The notes under the pieces were generated by a model, which searched no databases, was not told the origin of the DNA, and worked only from the letters and a program-made list of their open reading frames with translations. This document shows, in pieces, positions 1-7,285 of a stretch of DNA of 8,655 nt. Every line of letters begins with the position of its first letter. The first letter of the stretch is position 1. Source of the DNA: an uncultured Peptococcaceae bacterium (GTDB taxonomy: Bacteria; Bacillota; Peptococcia; Peptococcales; Peptococcaceae); the NCBI GenBank assembly GCA_937922955.1, contig CALAKO010000220.1, forward strand, positions 1 through 8,655, given 5' to 3'. Position numbers and translations under genes: made by a program.

Positions 1-138
1 GCACTGCCCTTCTGCCGCGGCAAAACGCTGCCAACGCGCCAAGCAGTCGTCACAAATATTCAATCCGTCGGTTCGTTTTTCACAGAGCACACACATGCTC
101 GGATTTGGAAAAATAATCTCCAAAAGCCTTCTCCACAT
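1..138 (-). CDS. comF: ComF family phosphoribosyltransferase, N-terminal part (truncated by window edge)
   Basis: The minus strand opens at ATG 138 and runs in frame off the left edge, giving 46 residues. It begins MWRRLLEIIFPNPSMCVLC and then carries ICDDC, so two Cys-x2-Cys pairs (C16/C19 and C29/C32) lie about 10 residues apart. The pattern of an LLxxxFP start, a CxLC pair, KRTDG and a second CxxC is typical of the zinc-binding N-terminus of ComF proteins. ComF proteins have a C-terminal phosphoribosyltransferase fold and are needed for DNA uptake in competent Bacillus and Haemophilus. The start is supported by a GGGAGGG ribosome binding site (complement of 148-154), nine bases upstream. 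It diverges from the aconitase gene. The catalytic domain lies outside the window, so another small zinc-ribbon protein is not excluded. Confidence 0.72.
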   Translation of the reverse strand, partial: MWRRLLEIIFPNPSMCVLCEKRTDGLNICDDCLARWQRFAAAEGQC

Positions 139-206
139 TGGCCATCGCCCTCCCGTCAACCCTTGAGCACCGTCCTTTCATTTAGCGTAAACTACCTCCA
201 TCCATC

Positions 207-235
207 TTGCAAGGAAATTCAAGAAAGCGTATAAT
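207..235 (+). promoter_or_regulatory. Sigma-A-type promoter of the aconitase gene
   Basis: A TTGCAA -35 box (207-212) and a perfect TATAAT -10 box (230-235) are separated by 17 bases. Transcription would start near 242 and give a leader of about 30 bases before the ATG at 272. No operator-like palindrome is evident around it, although TTGCAA is itself self-complementary. Confidence 0.75.
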
Positions 236-271
236 TATTTTATTCTATTGGATGATACAAGGAGGAAACAC

Positions 272-2206
272 ATGCCTACATTGACAGAAAAAATTCTCGC
301 TGCCCATCTCACCGATGGTGAAATGAAACCAGGCAACGAAATCGGATTACGCATTGATCAAACCCTCACCCAGGATTCCACTGGTACCATGGCGTACCTT
401 GAATTGGAAGCCATGGGCATTGACCGTGTAAAAACAGAACGCTCCGTGGCCTACATTGACCACAACATGCTGCAGAGCGGTCCTGAAAACTTTGACGACC
501 ACCTGTTCATTCAGAGCGCCGCAGAAAACTTCGGTATTACTTACAGCCGTCCTGGTAACGGCATCTGCCACCAGGTTCATCTGGAAAACTTCGGCATTCC
601 TGGCAAGACCCTCATCGGTTCTGACAGCCACACCCCTACTGGCGGCGGCCTTGGCATGATCGCCATCGGTGCCGGCGGTGTCGACGTTGCCGCAGCCATG
701 GCTGGCCGCAGCTACTACATCACCTGCCCAGACGTTATCGAAGTACGCCTGACCGGCAAGCTTCGCACCGGCGTATCTGCAAAGGACATCATTCTCTATG
801 TGCTGCAGCAGGAAACCGTTAAGGGCGGCGTGAATAAAGTGTATGAATATACCGGCGACGGTGTAGCTACCCTCTCCGTTCCTGAACGCGCCACCATCAC
901 CAACATGGGCGCTGAACTGGGCGCTACCTGCTCCATCTTCCCTAGCGATGAAAACACCAAGGTGTACATGGATTCCATGGGCCGCGGCGATCAGTGGGTG
1001 CCACTGGCTGCTGATGACGATGCCGTTTACTTCAAAACCATCCATGTCGACCTTTCTACCCTCGAACCAATGACCGCTTGCCCACACAGCCCAGATAAGG
1101 TTGTCACCGTTGAAAGCCTCTCTGGCATGAAGATCAACCAGGTGGCCATCGGCAGCTGCACCAACTCTTCCTACCTTGACCTGGCTCGCTGCGCAGCCAT
1201 CCTCAAAGGTCAGAAGGTTGCTGAAAACGTCAGCCTCGTTATTTCTCCAGGTTCCCGCACCATTCTCAAGCAGATGGCTTCCGATGGCATTCTCTCCATC
1301 TTCCTCGAAGCTGGCGCCCGCATCCTCGAATGCGGCTGCGGTCCTTGCATTGGCATGGGTCAGGCTCCTAACACCGACGGCATCAGCCTGCGTACCTTCA
1401 ACCGCAACTTCTTCGGACGCAGCGGTACTAAGAGCGCTCAGGTTTACCTTGTCAGCCCTGAAACGGCAGCCATCTCTGCCATCACCGGCGTATTGACCAG
1501 CCCTGCTGGCGACAGCCGTCTCGACAACATCCAGGTACCAGAACGCTACGATCGCGACGACCACCTCTTCATCTTCCCTAGCGATGAAAAGATTGGTCAC
1601 ACCCCACTGGTCAAAGGGCCAAACATCAAGGGCGTGCCTGTTGGCGAACCTGTTCCTGAAACCTTCTCCGGCAAGGTAGCTGCTTATCTGGAAGACAACA
1701 TCACCACCGACCACATCATGCCTTCCAACGCGTCCCTGCTGCCATTCCGCTCCAACATTCCTCATCTGGCCAACTTCTGCCTCACCCCATCCGATGCAGA
1801 CTTCCCAAGCCGTTGCCAGGAAATGCAGGGCACTGAATACGCACCAATCATCGTTGCCGGTGATAACTACGGCCAGGGTTCCAGCCGTGAACACGCTGCA
1901 CTCGCTCCACTCTATCTTGGTGTCAAAGCTGTTATTGCTAAGAGCTTCGCACGTATTCACAAGGCCAACCTCATCAACAACGCCATTCTGCCATTGACCT
2001 TCAAGAATCCAGCCGACTACGACGACTTCAACCTCGGCGACGTGCTCAGCTTCTCCGATCTGCCAGCACAGGTCAAGGCACGCAGTGTGACCGTGAAGAA
2101 CGAAACCACCGGCAAGACCTACGAACTCGCCCTCGAACTTGGCGAACGTCAGGAACGCCTCCTGCTCGAAGGTGGTCTCCTCACTTCCATCAAGCACGGC
2201 AAATAA
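272..2206 (+). CDS. acn: Aconitate hydratase (aconitase), about 640-residue bacterial type
   Basis: This enzyme interconverts citrate and isocitrate through cis-aconitate in the cytoplasm, using a [4Fe-4S] cluster. The product is 644 residues. Cluster cysteines are visible as C296 (GSCTNSS) and C356/C359 (CGPCIG). The substrate-binding motif SDSHTPTGGG is at 118-126, and the swivel domain carries GDNYGQGSSREHAAL at about 530-544, with the catalytic Ser/Arg region in SSRE. It is shorter than the roughly 890-residue AcnA/IRP type and fits the Aquifex-type aconitase family of about 640-660 residues. ATG 272 is chosen because AAGGAGG lies at 259-265; an in-frame TTG at 248 would place that site inside the gene. 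C-rich third positions suggest high expression. No citrate synthase or isocitrate dehydrogenase gene is adjacent, so it appears monocistronic. Homoaconitase or isopropylmalate isomerase is less likely given the fused swivel domain and motifs. Confidence 0.95.
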   Translation: MPTLTEKILAAHLTDGEMKPGNEIGLRIDQTLTQDSTGTMAYLELEAMGIDRVKTERSVAYIDHNMLQSGPENFDDHLFIQSAAENFGITYSRPGNGICHQVHLENFGIPGKTLIGSDSHTPTGGGLGMIAIGAGGVDVAAAMAGRSYYITCPDVIEVRLTGKLRTGVSAKDIILYVLQQETVKGGVNKVYEYTGDGVATLSVPERATITNMGAELGATCSIFPSDENTKVYMDSMGRGDQWVPLAADDDAVYFKTIHVDLSTLEPMTACPHSPDKVVTVESLSGMKINQVAIGSCTNSSYLDLARCAAILKGQKVAENVSLVISPGSRTILKQMASDGILSIFLEAGARILECGCGPCIGMGQAPNTDGISLRTFNRNFFGRSGTKSAQVYLVSPETAAISAITGVLTSPAGDSRLDNIQVPERYDRDDHLFIFPSDEKIGHTPLVKGPNIKGVPVGEPVPETFSGKVAAYLEDNITTDHIMPSNASLLPFRSNIPHLANFCLTPSDADFPSRCQEMQGTEYAPIIVAGDNYGQGSSREHAALAPLYLGVKAVIAKSFARIHKANLINNAILPLTFKNPADYDDFNLGDVLSFSDLPAQVKARSVTVKNETTGKTYELALELGERQERLLLEGGLLTSIKHGK

Positions 2207-2217
2207 TTCGCATCATC

Positions 2218-2250
2218 AAAGAGCTGCCACACCAGTGACAGCTCTTTTTT
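2218..2250 (+). terminator. Intrinsic terminator of the aconitase gene
   Basis: The arms AAAGAGCTG and CAGCTCTTT flank a short inner CAC/GTG pairing, and the 3' arm merges into a run of six T at 2245-2250. It starts 12 bases after the aconitase stop codon. Confidence 0.85.
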
Positions 2251-2263
2251 GTGCTCGGGAAAA

Positions 2264-2308
2264 ACAGCGCTCTTATCACTTTTCTTGATAAGAGCGCTGT
2301 CATTTTTT
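2264..2308 (+). terminator. Second hairpin terminator in tandem
   Basis: A perfect 15-bp stem (2264-2278 with 2286-2300) encloses a 7-base loop and is followed by CA and six T (2303-2308). It lies about 14 bases beyond the first terminator. A short A run at 2260-2264 gives it a modest T tract on the other strand too, but no minus-strand gene approaches from the right. Confidence 0.78.
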
Positions 2309-2327
2309 GCCAGGGCGGCTATCTTTT

Positions 2328-2356
2328 TGGTTGCCTCAATTGTTATTCTATATAGA
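2328..2356 (+). promoter_or_regulatory. Weak candidate promoter of the sigma-factor operon
   Basis: TTGGTT (2328-2333) and TATAGA (2351-2356) are separated by 17 bases and would place the start about 55 bases before the GTG at 2417. Both boxes are imperfect. Many operons led by an ECF sigma factor are autoregulated from a different promoter class, and I could not recognise such a site here. Confidence 0.25.
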
Positions 2357-2416
2357 GCCACAACCATGGATTGTACAACAAAATGTTTAAAAGGCTCATA
2401 ACGAAAGGAGGGCACC

Positions 2417-2956
2417 GTGGACACAGAGTTCCTCATGATTCGAAAAATGAAGCAGGGTGACGAGGCTGCTTTTGACGCCTTTGTGCGCAAATACTACAGC
2501 GACATTCTCAAATACTGCACCTTTCACAGCAGCGACCAACGCGAAGCGGAGGATTTAACGCAGGAAACCTTTGTCCGCTTCTTTGCCAAGCTCTCCGAGT
2601 ACCGACATCAGGGAAAAACGAAGAACTATCTTTACACCATCGCCGCCAATCTCTGCCGCAATCAGTGGAAGAAGCCAGCGCCGCTGCCGACGGAGGAGGA
2701 GCAGCTGGCAACCGCCCTGACGCTGCCCGATCAGGAAGAATCGACAACGACCCATCTGCTTTTGGAATGGGCACTGGGGCAATTAGCACCGGAACAGCGC
2801 GAGGTGGTCATCCTGCATTATTACCAAGGACTGAAGCTGCGTGAGATTGCAGAGGTTCTTGAGATTGGGCTGCCGCTGGTGAAATATCGTCTGCGTCAGG
2901 CCAAAGCCCGACTTTATGAACTTATTGGAAAGGAGGCGCTCGTCGATGACCCTTGA
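2417..2956 (+). CDS. ECF-subfamily RNA polymerase sigma factor
   Basis: This 179-residue protein is a group 4 (ECF) sigma factor that directs RNA polymerase to a small set of promoters. The sigma-2 region spans about residues 18-85, including AEDLTQETFVRFF (region 2.2, core binding) and the region 2.4 segment up to NQWK. A linker of about 30 acidic/Thr-rich residues follows. Sigma-4 covers about 115-170, with the helix-turn-helix LREIAEVLEIGLPLVKYRLRQAKARLYELI split over 141-170. The GTG start is chosen because AGGAGG (2406-2411) lies five bases upstream; the next ATG (2435) has no site at proper spacing. The gene overlaps the next by 11 bases, so the two are probably translationally coupled. 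By analogy with Bacillus SigY, it probably drives its own operon with the downstream ABC transporter. It lacks the extra C-terminal SnoaL-type domain found in longer ECF factors. Confidence 0.93.
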   Translation: MDTEFLMIRKMKQGDEAAFDAFVRKYYSDILKYCTFHSSDQREAEDLTQETFVRFFAKLSEYRHQGKTKNYLYTIAANLCRNQWKKPAPLPTEEEQLATALTLPDQEESTTTHLLLEWALGQLAPEQREVVILHYYQGLKLREIAEVLEIGLPLVKYRLRQAKARLYELIGKEALVDDP

Positions 2957-3704
2957 CGAACTGCTCAACAACGACAGCCAAACAACCACCCCAACGGTGC
3001 GAGAGGAACATCTCCGCGCCACGGTAACGGCGGCACGCGCCCGCTTTATTCAAGCTGAAGCCGAAACGCCGCTGCCCTTCTACGCCTTTTTGCGCAGCCA
3101 GCTGCGGCTGATTCACAAGCGCTGGTGGTTGACACAAGGCATTCTGCTGGTCGTACTGGCGCTGTCACTGCCTAGCTTGACAACGTTCGCACTCTGTCGC
3201 AGTTTAGCGGTTGCGGCAGCACTCTTTGTTATTCTGCTGGTCCCAGAGTGTGCTAAGAACCGCACCTATGACTGCCTGGAAATTGAGGCCACCACCTACT
3301 ACTCGCTGCGCCACATTTATACGGCACGCCTGCTGCTTTTCGGTTTGGTGGATATTGCATTACTCACTGTTTTTTGCTGCACAGCAGCATGGGTGTATGC
3401 GCTCCCATTTTTTACACTGCTGACCCAATTTCTGCTGCCGCTGACGGTAACCACCAGCCTCTGTTTTGCCATTCTTACGAACAAACACGGCAGCGGCCTC
3501 CTCGTCAGCGTTGCCTGCCTGCTGACAAGCGGCGTCTGGTGGCTGTTGCTCCTCAACAGTCCTCTCTATCATCTGCTCACTGTGCCCGTGTGGCTGACGC
3601 TGTTTGTCGGTAGTCTGGCCTTTCTCGCCTACGTGATCCATCGCTGGATCCACGAATCCACTAAGCAATGGGAGGTAACCCTTCATGGAACTTTGTATGA
3701 ATAA
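2946..3704 (+). CDS. Six-helix membrane protein, candidate anti-sigma factor
   Basis: I do not recognise a named family. The 252-residue protein has a polar N-terminal region (1-60), then about six hydrophobic segments near 62-80, 83-99, 128-150, 152-175, 183-204 and 212-233, and a short polar tail. The loop between segments 2 and 3 contains PECAKNRTYDCLEIEATTYY, a conserved-looking acidic/Tyr-rich stretch. Its place directly after an ECF sigma gene, with an 11-base overlap, is where an anti-sigma factor normally sits. However, the N-terminus lacks the His-x3-Cys-x2-Cys zinc-binding anti-sigma motif. ATG 2946 is preceded by AAAGGAGG (2929-2936); an earlier in-frame start at 2916 has no such site. 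It overlaps the ATPase gene by 20 bases. It could instead be an accessory membrane subunit of the ABC transporter encoded next. Confidence 0.8.
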   Translation: MTLDELLNNDSQTTTPTVREEHLRATVTAARARFIQAEAETPLPFYAFLRSQLRLIHKRWWLTQGILLVVLALSLPSLTTFALCRSLAVAAALFVILLVPECAKNRTYDCLEIEATTYYSLRHIYTARLLLFGLVDIALLTVFCCTAAWVYALPFFTLLTQFLLPLTVTTSLCFAILTNKHGSGLLVSVACLLTSGVWWLLLLNSPLYHLLTVPVWLTLFVGSLAFLAYVIHRWIHESTKQWEVTLHGTLYE

Positions 3705-4572
3705 TCTCAGCAAGCGTTTTGGCGATTTCACCGCCGTTGACAGTGTCACATTAACAATGACCACCGGCGTCTATGGTCTGCTCGGCCTGAACGGTGCTGG
3801 AAAAACAACCCTTATGCGCATGCTCTGCACTCTTTTGACACCAACGCAAGGCCAGATCACTTTCGACGGACAAGACATTTTCAAAATGGACGCGGCCTAT
3901 CGCAACCTGCTCGGCTATCTGCCGCAGGAGTTTGGCTTCTATCCAGATTTCACCGTTCGTGACTATCTGCTCTACATTGCCGCCATCAAAGGTGTGCGCC
4001 CGGCAGCAGCCCAGGAACGCGTGCGCACGCTGCTGCATCAGGTGGGGCTGGAAAAAGCGGCCAAACGCAAGATGAAAAAACTTTCCGGCGGCATGAAACG
4101 CCGCGCTGGCATCGCACAGGCCATGCTTAATGATCCACGCATCCTTATCTTAGATGAACCGACGGCAGGTCTGGACCCAAACGAGCGCATCCGCTTCCGA
4201 AACCTCATCAGTGAGCTTTCAGAAAATCGACTGGTGCTGCTATCGACCCACATTGTCAGCGATGTGGAATACATCGCCAATGAGATCTGGCTCATGAATG
4301 CCGGACGCATCGTTGAACAGGGCAATGCTGAAGACCTGATTCGTTCGATGCGCGACCAGGTTTGGCGACTCACGGTGCCGCGCAGCGAAGTCGCTTCTTA
4401 TGCGGCGCGCTTCAAAGTGGCCAATATCAAAGCGGGGCACGACAATGCCGAGCTGCGCATCGTTTCTCCGGTCAAGCCTAGTCCTGATGCCATGCTGGAA
4501 ACAGCGACACTGGAAGATGTTTTTCTCTATCACTTTGGCGAAGCAGGAGGTGACGACAATGGGACGCTTTGA
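3685..4572 (+). CDS. ABC transporter ATP-binding protein (ABC-2 type export family)
   Basis: This 295-residue cytoplasmic ATPase would power the permease encoded immediately downstream. It has a Walker A motif GLNGAGKTT (about 34-42), Q-loop Gln at 81 (YLPQEFGF), signature LSGGMKRR (133-140), Walker B LILDEP with D157 and catalytic E158, D-loop AGLDP, and H-loop His189 (STHIVSD). The C-terminal 75 or so residues extend beyond the nucleotide-binding fold, as is common in drug or peptide exporter ATPases of this type. ATG 3685 has GGGAGGT (3670-3676) eight bases upstream; a second in-frame ATG five codons in is less well placed. The gene starts inside the preceding gene and overlaps the permease by 14 bases. 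The position matches YxlF of the Bacillus SigY operon. The substrate cannot be inferred. Confidence 0.93.
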   Translation: MELCMNNLSKRFGDFTAVDSVTLTMTTGVYGLLGLNGAGKTTLMRMLCTLLTPTQGQITFDGQDIFKMDAAYRNLLGYLPQEFGFYPDFTVRDYLLYIAAIKGVRPAAAQERVRTLLHQVGLEKAAKRKMKKLSGGMKRRAGIAQAMLNDPRILILDEPTAGLDPNERIRFRNLISELSENRLVLLSTHIVSDVEYIANEIWLMNAGRIVEQGNAEDLIRSMRDQVWRLTVPRSEVASYAARFKVANIKAGHDNAELRIVSPVKPSPDAMLETATLEDVFLYHFGEAGGDDNGTL

Positions 4573-5782
4573 GCTGAAAAAAATCTTTTGCCGCACCGGC
4601 GGCAAGGTGGCGCTGCTTGTGCTGGCGATTGGTCTGGCGGTGATTTGCTACGCGGCCACGCTTCACGTTTCTTATACCGATACCAGCGGCGATTCCCTCA
4701 GTGGTCCGGCGGCAGCCCGCGCCCTGCGCGCTGCCCAAGAGGAATGGGGTGGCCCCATCGACGAGACCATGCTGCGCAAAGTGGTTGCCGTCAACCAGAC
4801 GATCATCGCCTCCGACGACTACCAATCCGACGATGTGCAACGCCAAAACGCCGCCTACTCCCGCACCCAGGGTTATGAAACAATTCGCAACCTGATCGCT
4901 CAAACCTTCGAAGGCTTCAACAATTACAACTACTTCCTCATTGACAGCGTCGATCCCGACGAAGTCGGCCAGCTCTATGAACGTCGTGTGCAAAATCTCA
5001 AAGACTGGCTCGCCCGACCGGACATAAACTTTTCCCCCGCTGAACAAGCCTATCTCATCGAGCATTACGAAGCATTGGATACACCCCTGGTCAACAGCTA
5101 CAAAGAAGGGTGGGACACGCTCATTTATTACGCCCCTACACTGATCCTCTTTCTGATGTTTGTCATCGTCTTTCTTGTCTCAGGCATCTTCCCTTGCGAA
5201 CACCGCTGGAAAGCCGACGCCATCTTTTTCTCCAGCCGCATGGGCCGTAATAAGGCTGTCCGCGCAAAAATCGTCGCCGGGCTATCCACCGTGACCCTGC
5301 TTTACTGGCTCGCCATTGCGTTCTATACGGCGGTGCTGCTGCTCCTGCTCGGCTCCGACGGTGCTCAAAGTGCTTTTCAGCTGTTAAAATGGAAAGCCTT
5401 TTACAACATTACCATCTGGCAGACTTATCTTCTCACCATCGTTGGCGGCTACCTTGGCATCCTCTTTCTTTCGCTTCTTGCCATGTTCGTAAGCGCCGCC
5501 AGCGGCTCCCAGATTGCAGGCGTGATTGTGCCCTATGTGCTCGTGCTCGCCGCCAATTTTCTTAACAGCCTGCTGTCCAGCTGGGAAGTGCTGCCAAGCA
5601 TTCTCGGCCTGCTGCCCGATCAGCTCCTGCAGCTTGGCCAGGTTCTGGACGATTTCAATCTCTACAGTGTGTTTGGCCACATCACGGGCTCAGTGCCCAT
5701 CCTCTTCGTTCTTTACGGCATCCTTTCTCTTCTGCTTGTGCCGCTCATGTACCACATTTACCGCAAAACCACGGTACGCTGA
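4559..5782 (+). CDS. ABC-2-type transporter permease with large extracytoplasmic domain
   Basis: This 407-residue membrane protein is the likely partner of the ATPase encoded just upstream. A first helix lies at about 15-36, followed by about 150 mostly polar residues (37-187), then five further hydrophobic segments near 188-211, 241-265, 285-315, 319-340 and 378-401. This layout, a long extracytoplasmic loop after helix 1, is common in ABC-2-type permeases of Bacillota. The start is ATG 4559, with AGGAGG at 4545-4550, eight bases upstream. The frame stays open back to 4400, but that stretch overlaps the ATPase gene in another frame and has no ribosome binding site. It is the last gene of the operon and is followed three bases later by a terminator. 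The transported substrate is unknown; peptides, antibiotics or envelope components are all possible. Confidence 0.9.
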   Translation: MGRFELKKIFCRTGGKVALLVLAIGLAVICYAATLHVSYTDTSGDSLSGPAAARALRAAQEEWGGPIDETMLRKVVAVNQTIIASDDYQSDDVQRQNAAYSRTQGYETIRNLIAQTFEGFNNYNYFLIDSVDPDEVGQLYERRVQNLKDWLARPDINFSPAEQAYLIEHYEALDTPLVNSYKEGWDTLIYYAPTLILFLMFVIVFLVSGIFPCEHRWKADAIFFSSRMGRNKAVRAKIVAGLSTVTLLYWLAIAFYTAVLLLLLGSDGAQSAFQLLKWKAFYNITIWQTYLLTIVGGYLGILFLSLLAMFVSAASGSQIAGVIVPYVLVLAANFLNSLLSSWEVLPSILGLLPDQLLQLGQVLDDFNLYSVFGHITGSVPILFVLYGILSLLLVPLMYHIYRKTTVR

Positions 5783-5785
5783 TGC

Positions 5786-5821
5786 AAACAGCCCTCGCTC
5801 ATCGAAGCGAGGGCTGTTTTT
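5786..5821 (+). terminator. Intrinsic terminator of the sigma/ABC operon
   Basis: A 14-bp stem (AAACAGCCCTCGCT at 5786-5799 pairing with 5806-5819) encloses a 6-base loop and leads into five T (5817-5821). It lies in the 77-base gap between two convergent genes. On the minus strand its T tract is only three bases, so it would serve the MATE gene weakly at best. No other hairpin for that gene is visible before the permease stop codon. Confidence 0.88.
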
Positions 5822-5859
5822 CTATGCTCCACTGCAACAAAACAAGCCTTTCTGATTGC

Positions 5860-7224
5860 TTATACATTAAAAGCCGCAACGTCCATATTCAGCTCCCTGT
5901 GCACCTTGAAAGCCATCCACGCAGTGATCATTGCCGTCAACACATCGGCCAATGGCTGGGCATAGAGAATCCCGTTCACGCCCCAGACCATCGGCAGAGA
6001 AAGAATCAGCGGCAAAAAGCAGATGCCCTGGCGGCAAGCGCCCAGAAACAAGCCAGCCCGTCCTTTGCCAAGGGCCAAAAACAGCGACGCATACACCGTA
6101 TGAAAGCCAAACAGCATGAACGACAGCCCATTCGCCGCCAGCGCCTTTGCACCCAGGCGGACAATCTCCTCCTGGCCGTTGGCAAAAAGCGTCATGATTG
6201 GCGTCGACAGCATTGCTGCCAATAAGCCTGTCAGAACGCAGAACGCACTGGACCAACGGCATGCGCAGAAAATAGCTTCTCGCAACCGTGAAAAGTTTTT
6301 CGCCCCATAGCTGAATCCTGCCACCGCCTGAAACCCTTTCAGAAAGCCAAACACCACCAGTGTCCCCATGGCCGTGATGCGCGTAACGGCGCCCATGCTG
6401 GCAATCAATGCATCCCCATACGGATTCGCTGCCCGATTAATGAGAGCAATCGACAGACTGGTCAGCACCTGAAACACCAGCGTCGGCACACCGATCTTTA
6501 AAATTTCCGCCAGAATTTGCCGTCTCGGTGCAAAATGCCGCAGGCTAAAACGAAACGCGCTTTTTCCGCTCAATACGTACCACAGATAGATCAAGGTGGA
6601 CGCCAACTGTGACACCGCCGTTGCCAGCGCAGCACCGGCGACGCCCAGCTCCAGCCCGTAAATCAAGAGCGGGTCCAGCCCAATATTCAACACCGCCCCC
6701 AACATCATGGCACACATGGTGGTTTTCGCCGCGCCTTCGCTGCTGACAATGTTGTTCATCGTAACATTAAACACGTTAAAAATACAGGACAGCACATAAA
6801 TACGTCCATAAATCAGGGCGTGCGGCAAAATCGTCGCTGTTGCACCAAGCGCCAGCAGCACCGGCTTCATAAACACCAGCACACAGCCAATCACCCCAGC
6901 GCCAAGCAGCAGACTGGTGCCCACCGCCGTGCTCGCCACCTGATTGGCAACATCTCGCTCACCGCGCCCCAGCAACCTGGATAAAAACGACGCTGCCCCA
7001 TTTCCAAACATCAGCCCCAGCCCAACAATCACCTGACCCAACGGAAAAACAACAGAAACGGCTGCCAACTGCCGTTCACCAAGACCGCTCACAAAATACG
7101 CATCCACCAGATTGTACAGTGCATTGATCAGCATGCCAATCATGATCGGAATGCCCAACGCCATCAACGCCTTAGCCAGCGGCACACGCCCTAAAAGTTC
7201 CAATTTATTGGTCGAATTGCTCAT
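5860..7224 (-). CDS. MATE family multidrug/cation efflux transporter
   Basis: This 454-residue inner-membrane protein has the roughly twelve hydrophobic segments and two-fold repeat expected of MATE exporters, which expel drugs or metabolites in exchange for Na+ or H+. Recognisable stretches include NALYNLVDAYFVSGLG (about 34-49), FGNGAASFLSRLLGRG (about 73-88) and LNIGLDPLLIYGLELGVAGAA (split over 179-199). The pattern is closest to the NorM/MepA/DinF-type group common in Bacillota. ATG at 7224 is preceded by an AAGGAGT ribosome binding site (complement of 7231-7237), six bases away. The gene diverges from a PadR-family regulator. Its promoter holds two palindromes matching those at the regulator and CHR gene promoters, so repression by the PadR-like protein is likely. 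The substrate is not evident. Confidence 0.93.
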   Translation of the reverse strand: MSNSTNKLELLGRVPLAKALMALGIPIMIGMLINALYNLVDAYFVSGLGERQLAAVSVVFPLGQVIVGLGLMFGNGAASFLSRLLGRGERDVANQVASTAVGTSLLLGAGVIGCVLVFMKPVLLALGATATILPHALIYGRIYVLSCIFNVFNVTMNNIVSSEGAAKTTMCAMMLGAVLNIGLDPLLIYGLELGVAGAALATAVSQLASTLIYLWYVLSGKSAFRFSLRHFAPRRQILAEILKIGVPTLVFQVLTSLSIALINRAANPYGDALIASMGAVTRITAMGTLVVFGFLKGFQAVAGFSYGAKNFSRLREAIFCACRWSSAFCVLTGLLAAMLSTPIMTLFANGQEEIVRLGAKALAANGLSFMLFGFHTVYASLFLALGKGRAGLFLGACRQGICFLPLILSLPMVWGVNGILYAQPLADVLTAMITAWMAFKVHRELNMDVAAFNV

Positions 7225-7250
7225 CGTCGTACTCCTTTCATCTAAAACAT

Positions 7251-7271
7251 ACTACTATAATTTATAGCATA
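7251..7271. promoter_or_regulatory. Operator palindrome 1 (MATE leader)
   Basis: The core CTATAA-T-TTATAG is a perfect dyad centred on 7261; the extended 10-base arms match at 7 of 10 positions. It lies in the predicted MATE transcript leader, upstream of its ribosome binding site, where bound protein could block elongation or cooperate with operator 2. The two centres are 37 bases apart. Confidence 0.7.
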
Positions 7272-7285
7272 GCCATGCGTTGCTC

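Noticed and set aside
248..271. Upstream in-frame TTG start for aconitase
   Set aside because: It would place the AAGGAGG site inside the coding region and has no ribosome binding site of its own.
347..2197. A 616-codon open frame on the minus strand opposite aconitase
   Set aside because: The plus-strand product has full aconitase motifs. The antisense frame is rich in Val, Ala, Gly and His with no recognisable domain, and is an effect of the strong codon bias of the aconitase gene.
2261..2300. The 15-bp inverted repeat as a transposon end or attachment site
   Set aside because: It is directly followed by a T run, has a short loop and no second copy or transposase gene nearby, so a terminator explains it better.
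4400..4558. N-terminal extension of the permease
   Set aside because: It lies wholly within the ATPase gene in another frame, has no ribosome binding site, and lacks membrane-protein character.
5782..6225. Plus-strand open frame crossing the terminator and the end of the MATE gene
   Set aside because: It begins at the terminator hairpin, runs antisense to MATE, and its His/Arg/Gln-rich product resembles no protein family.
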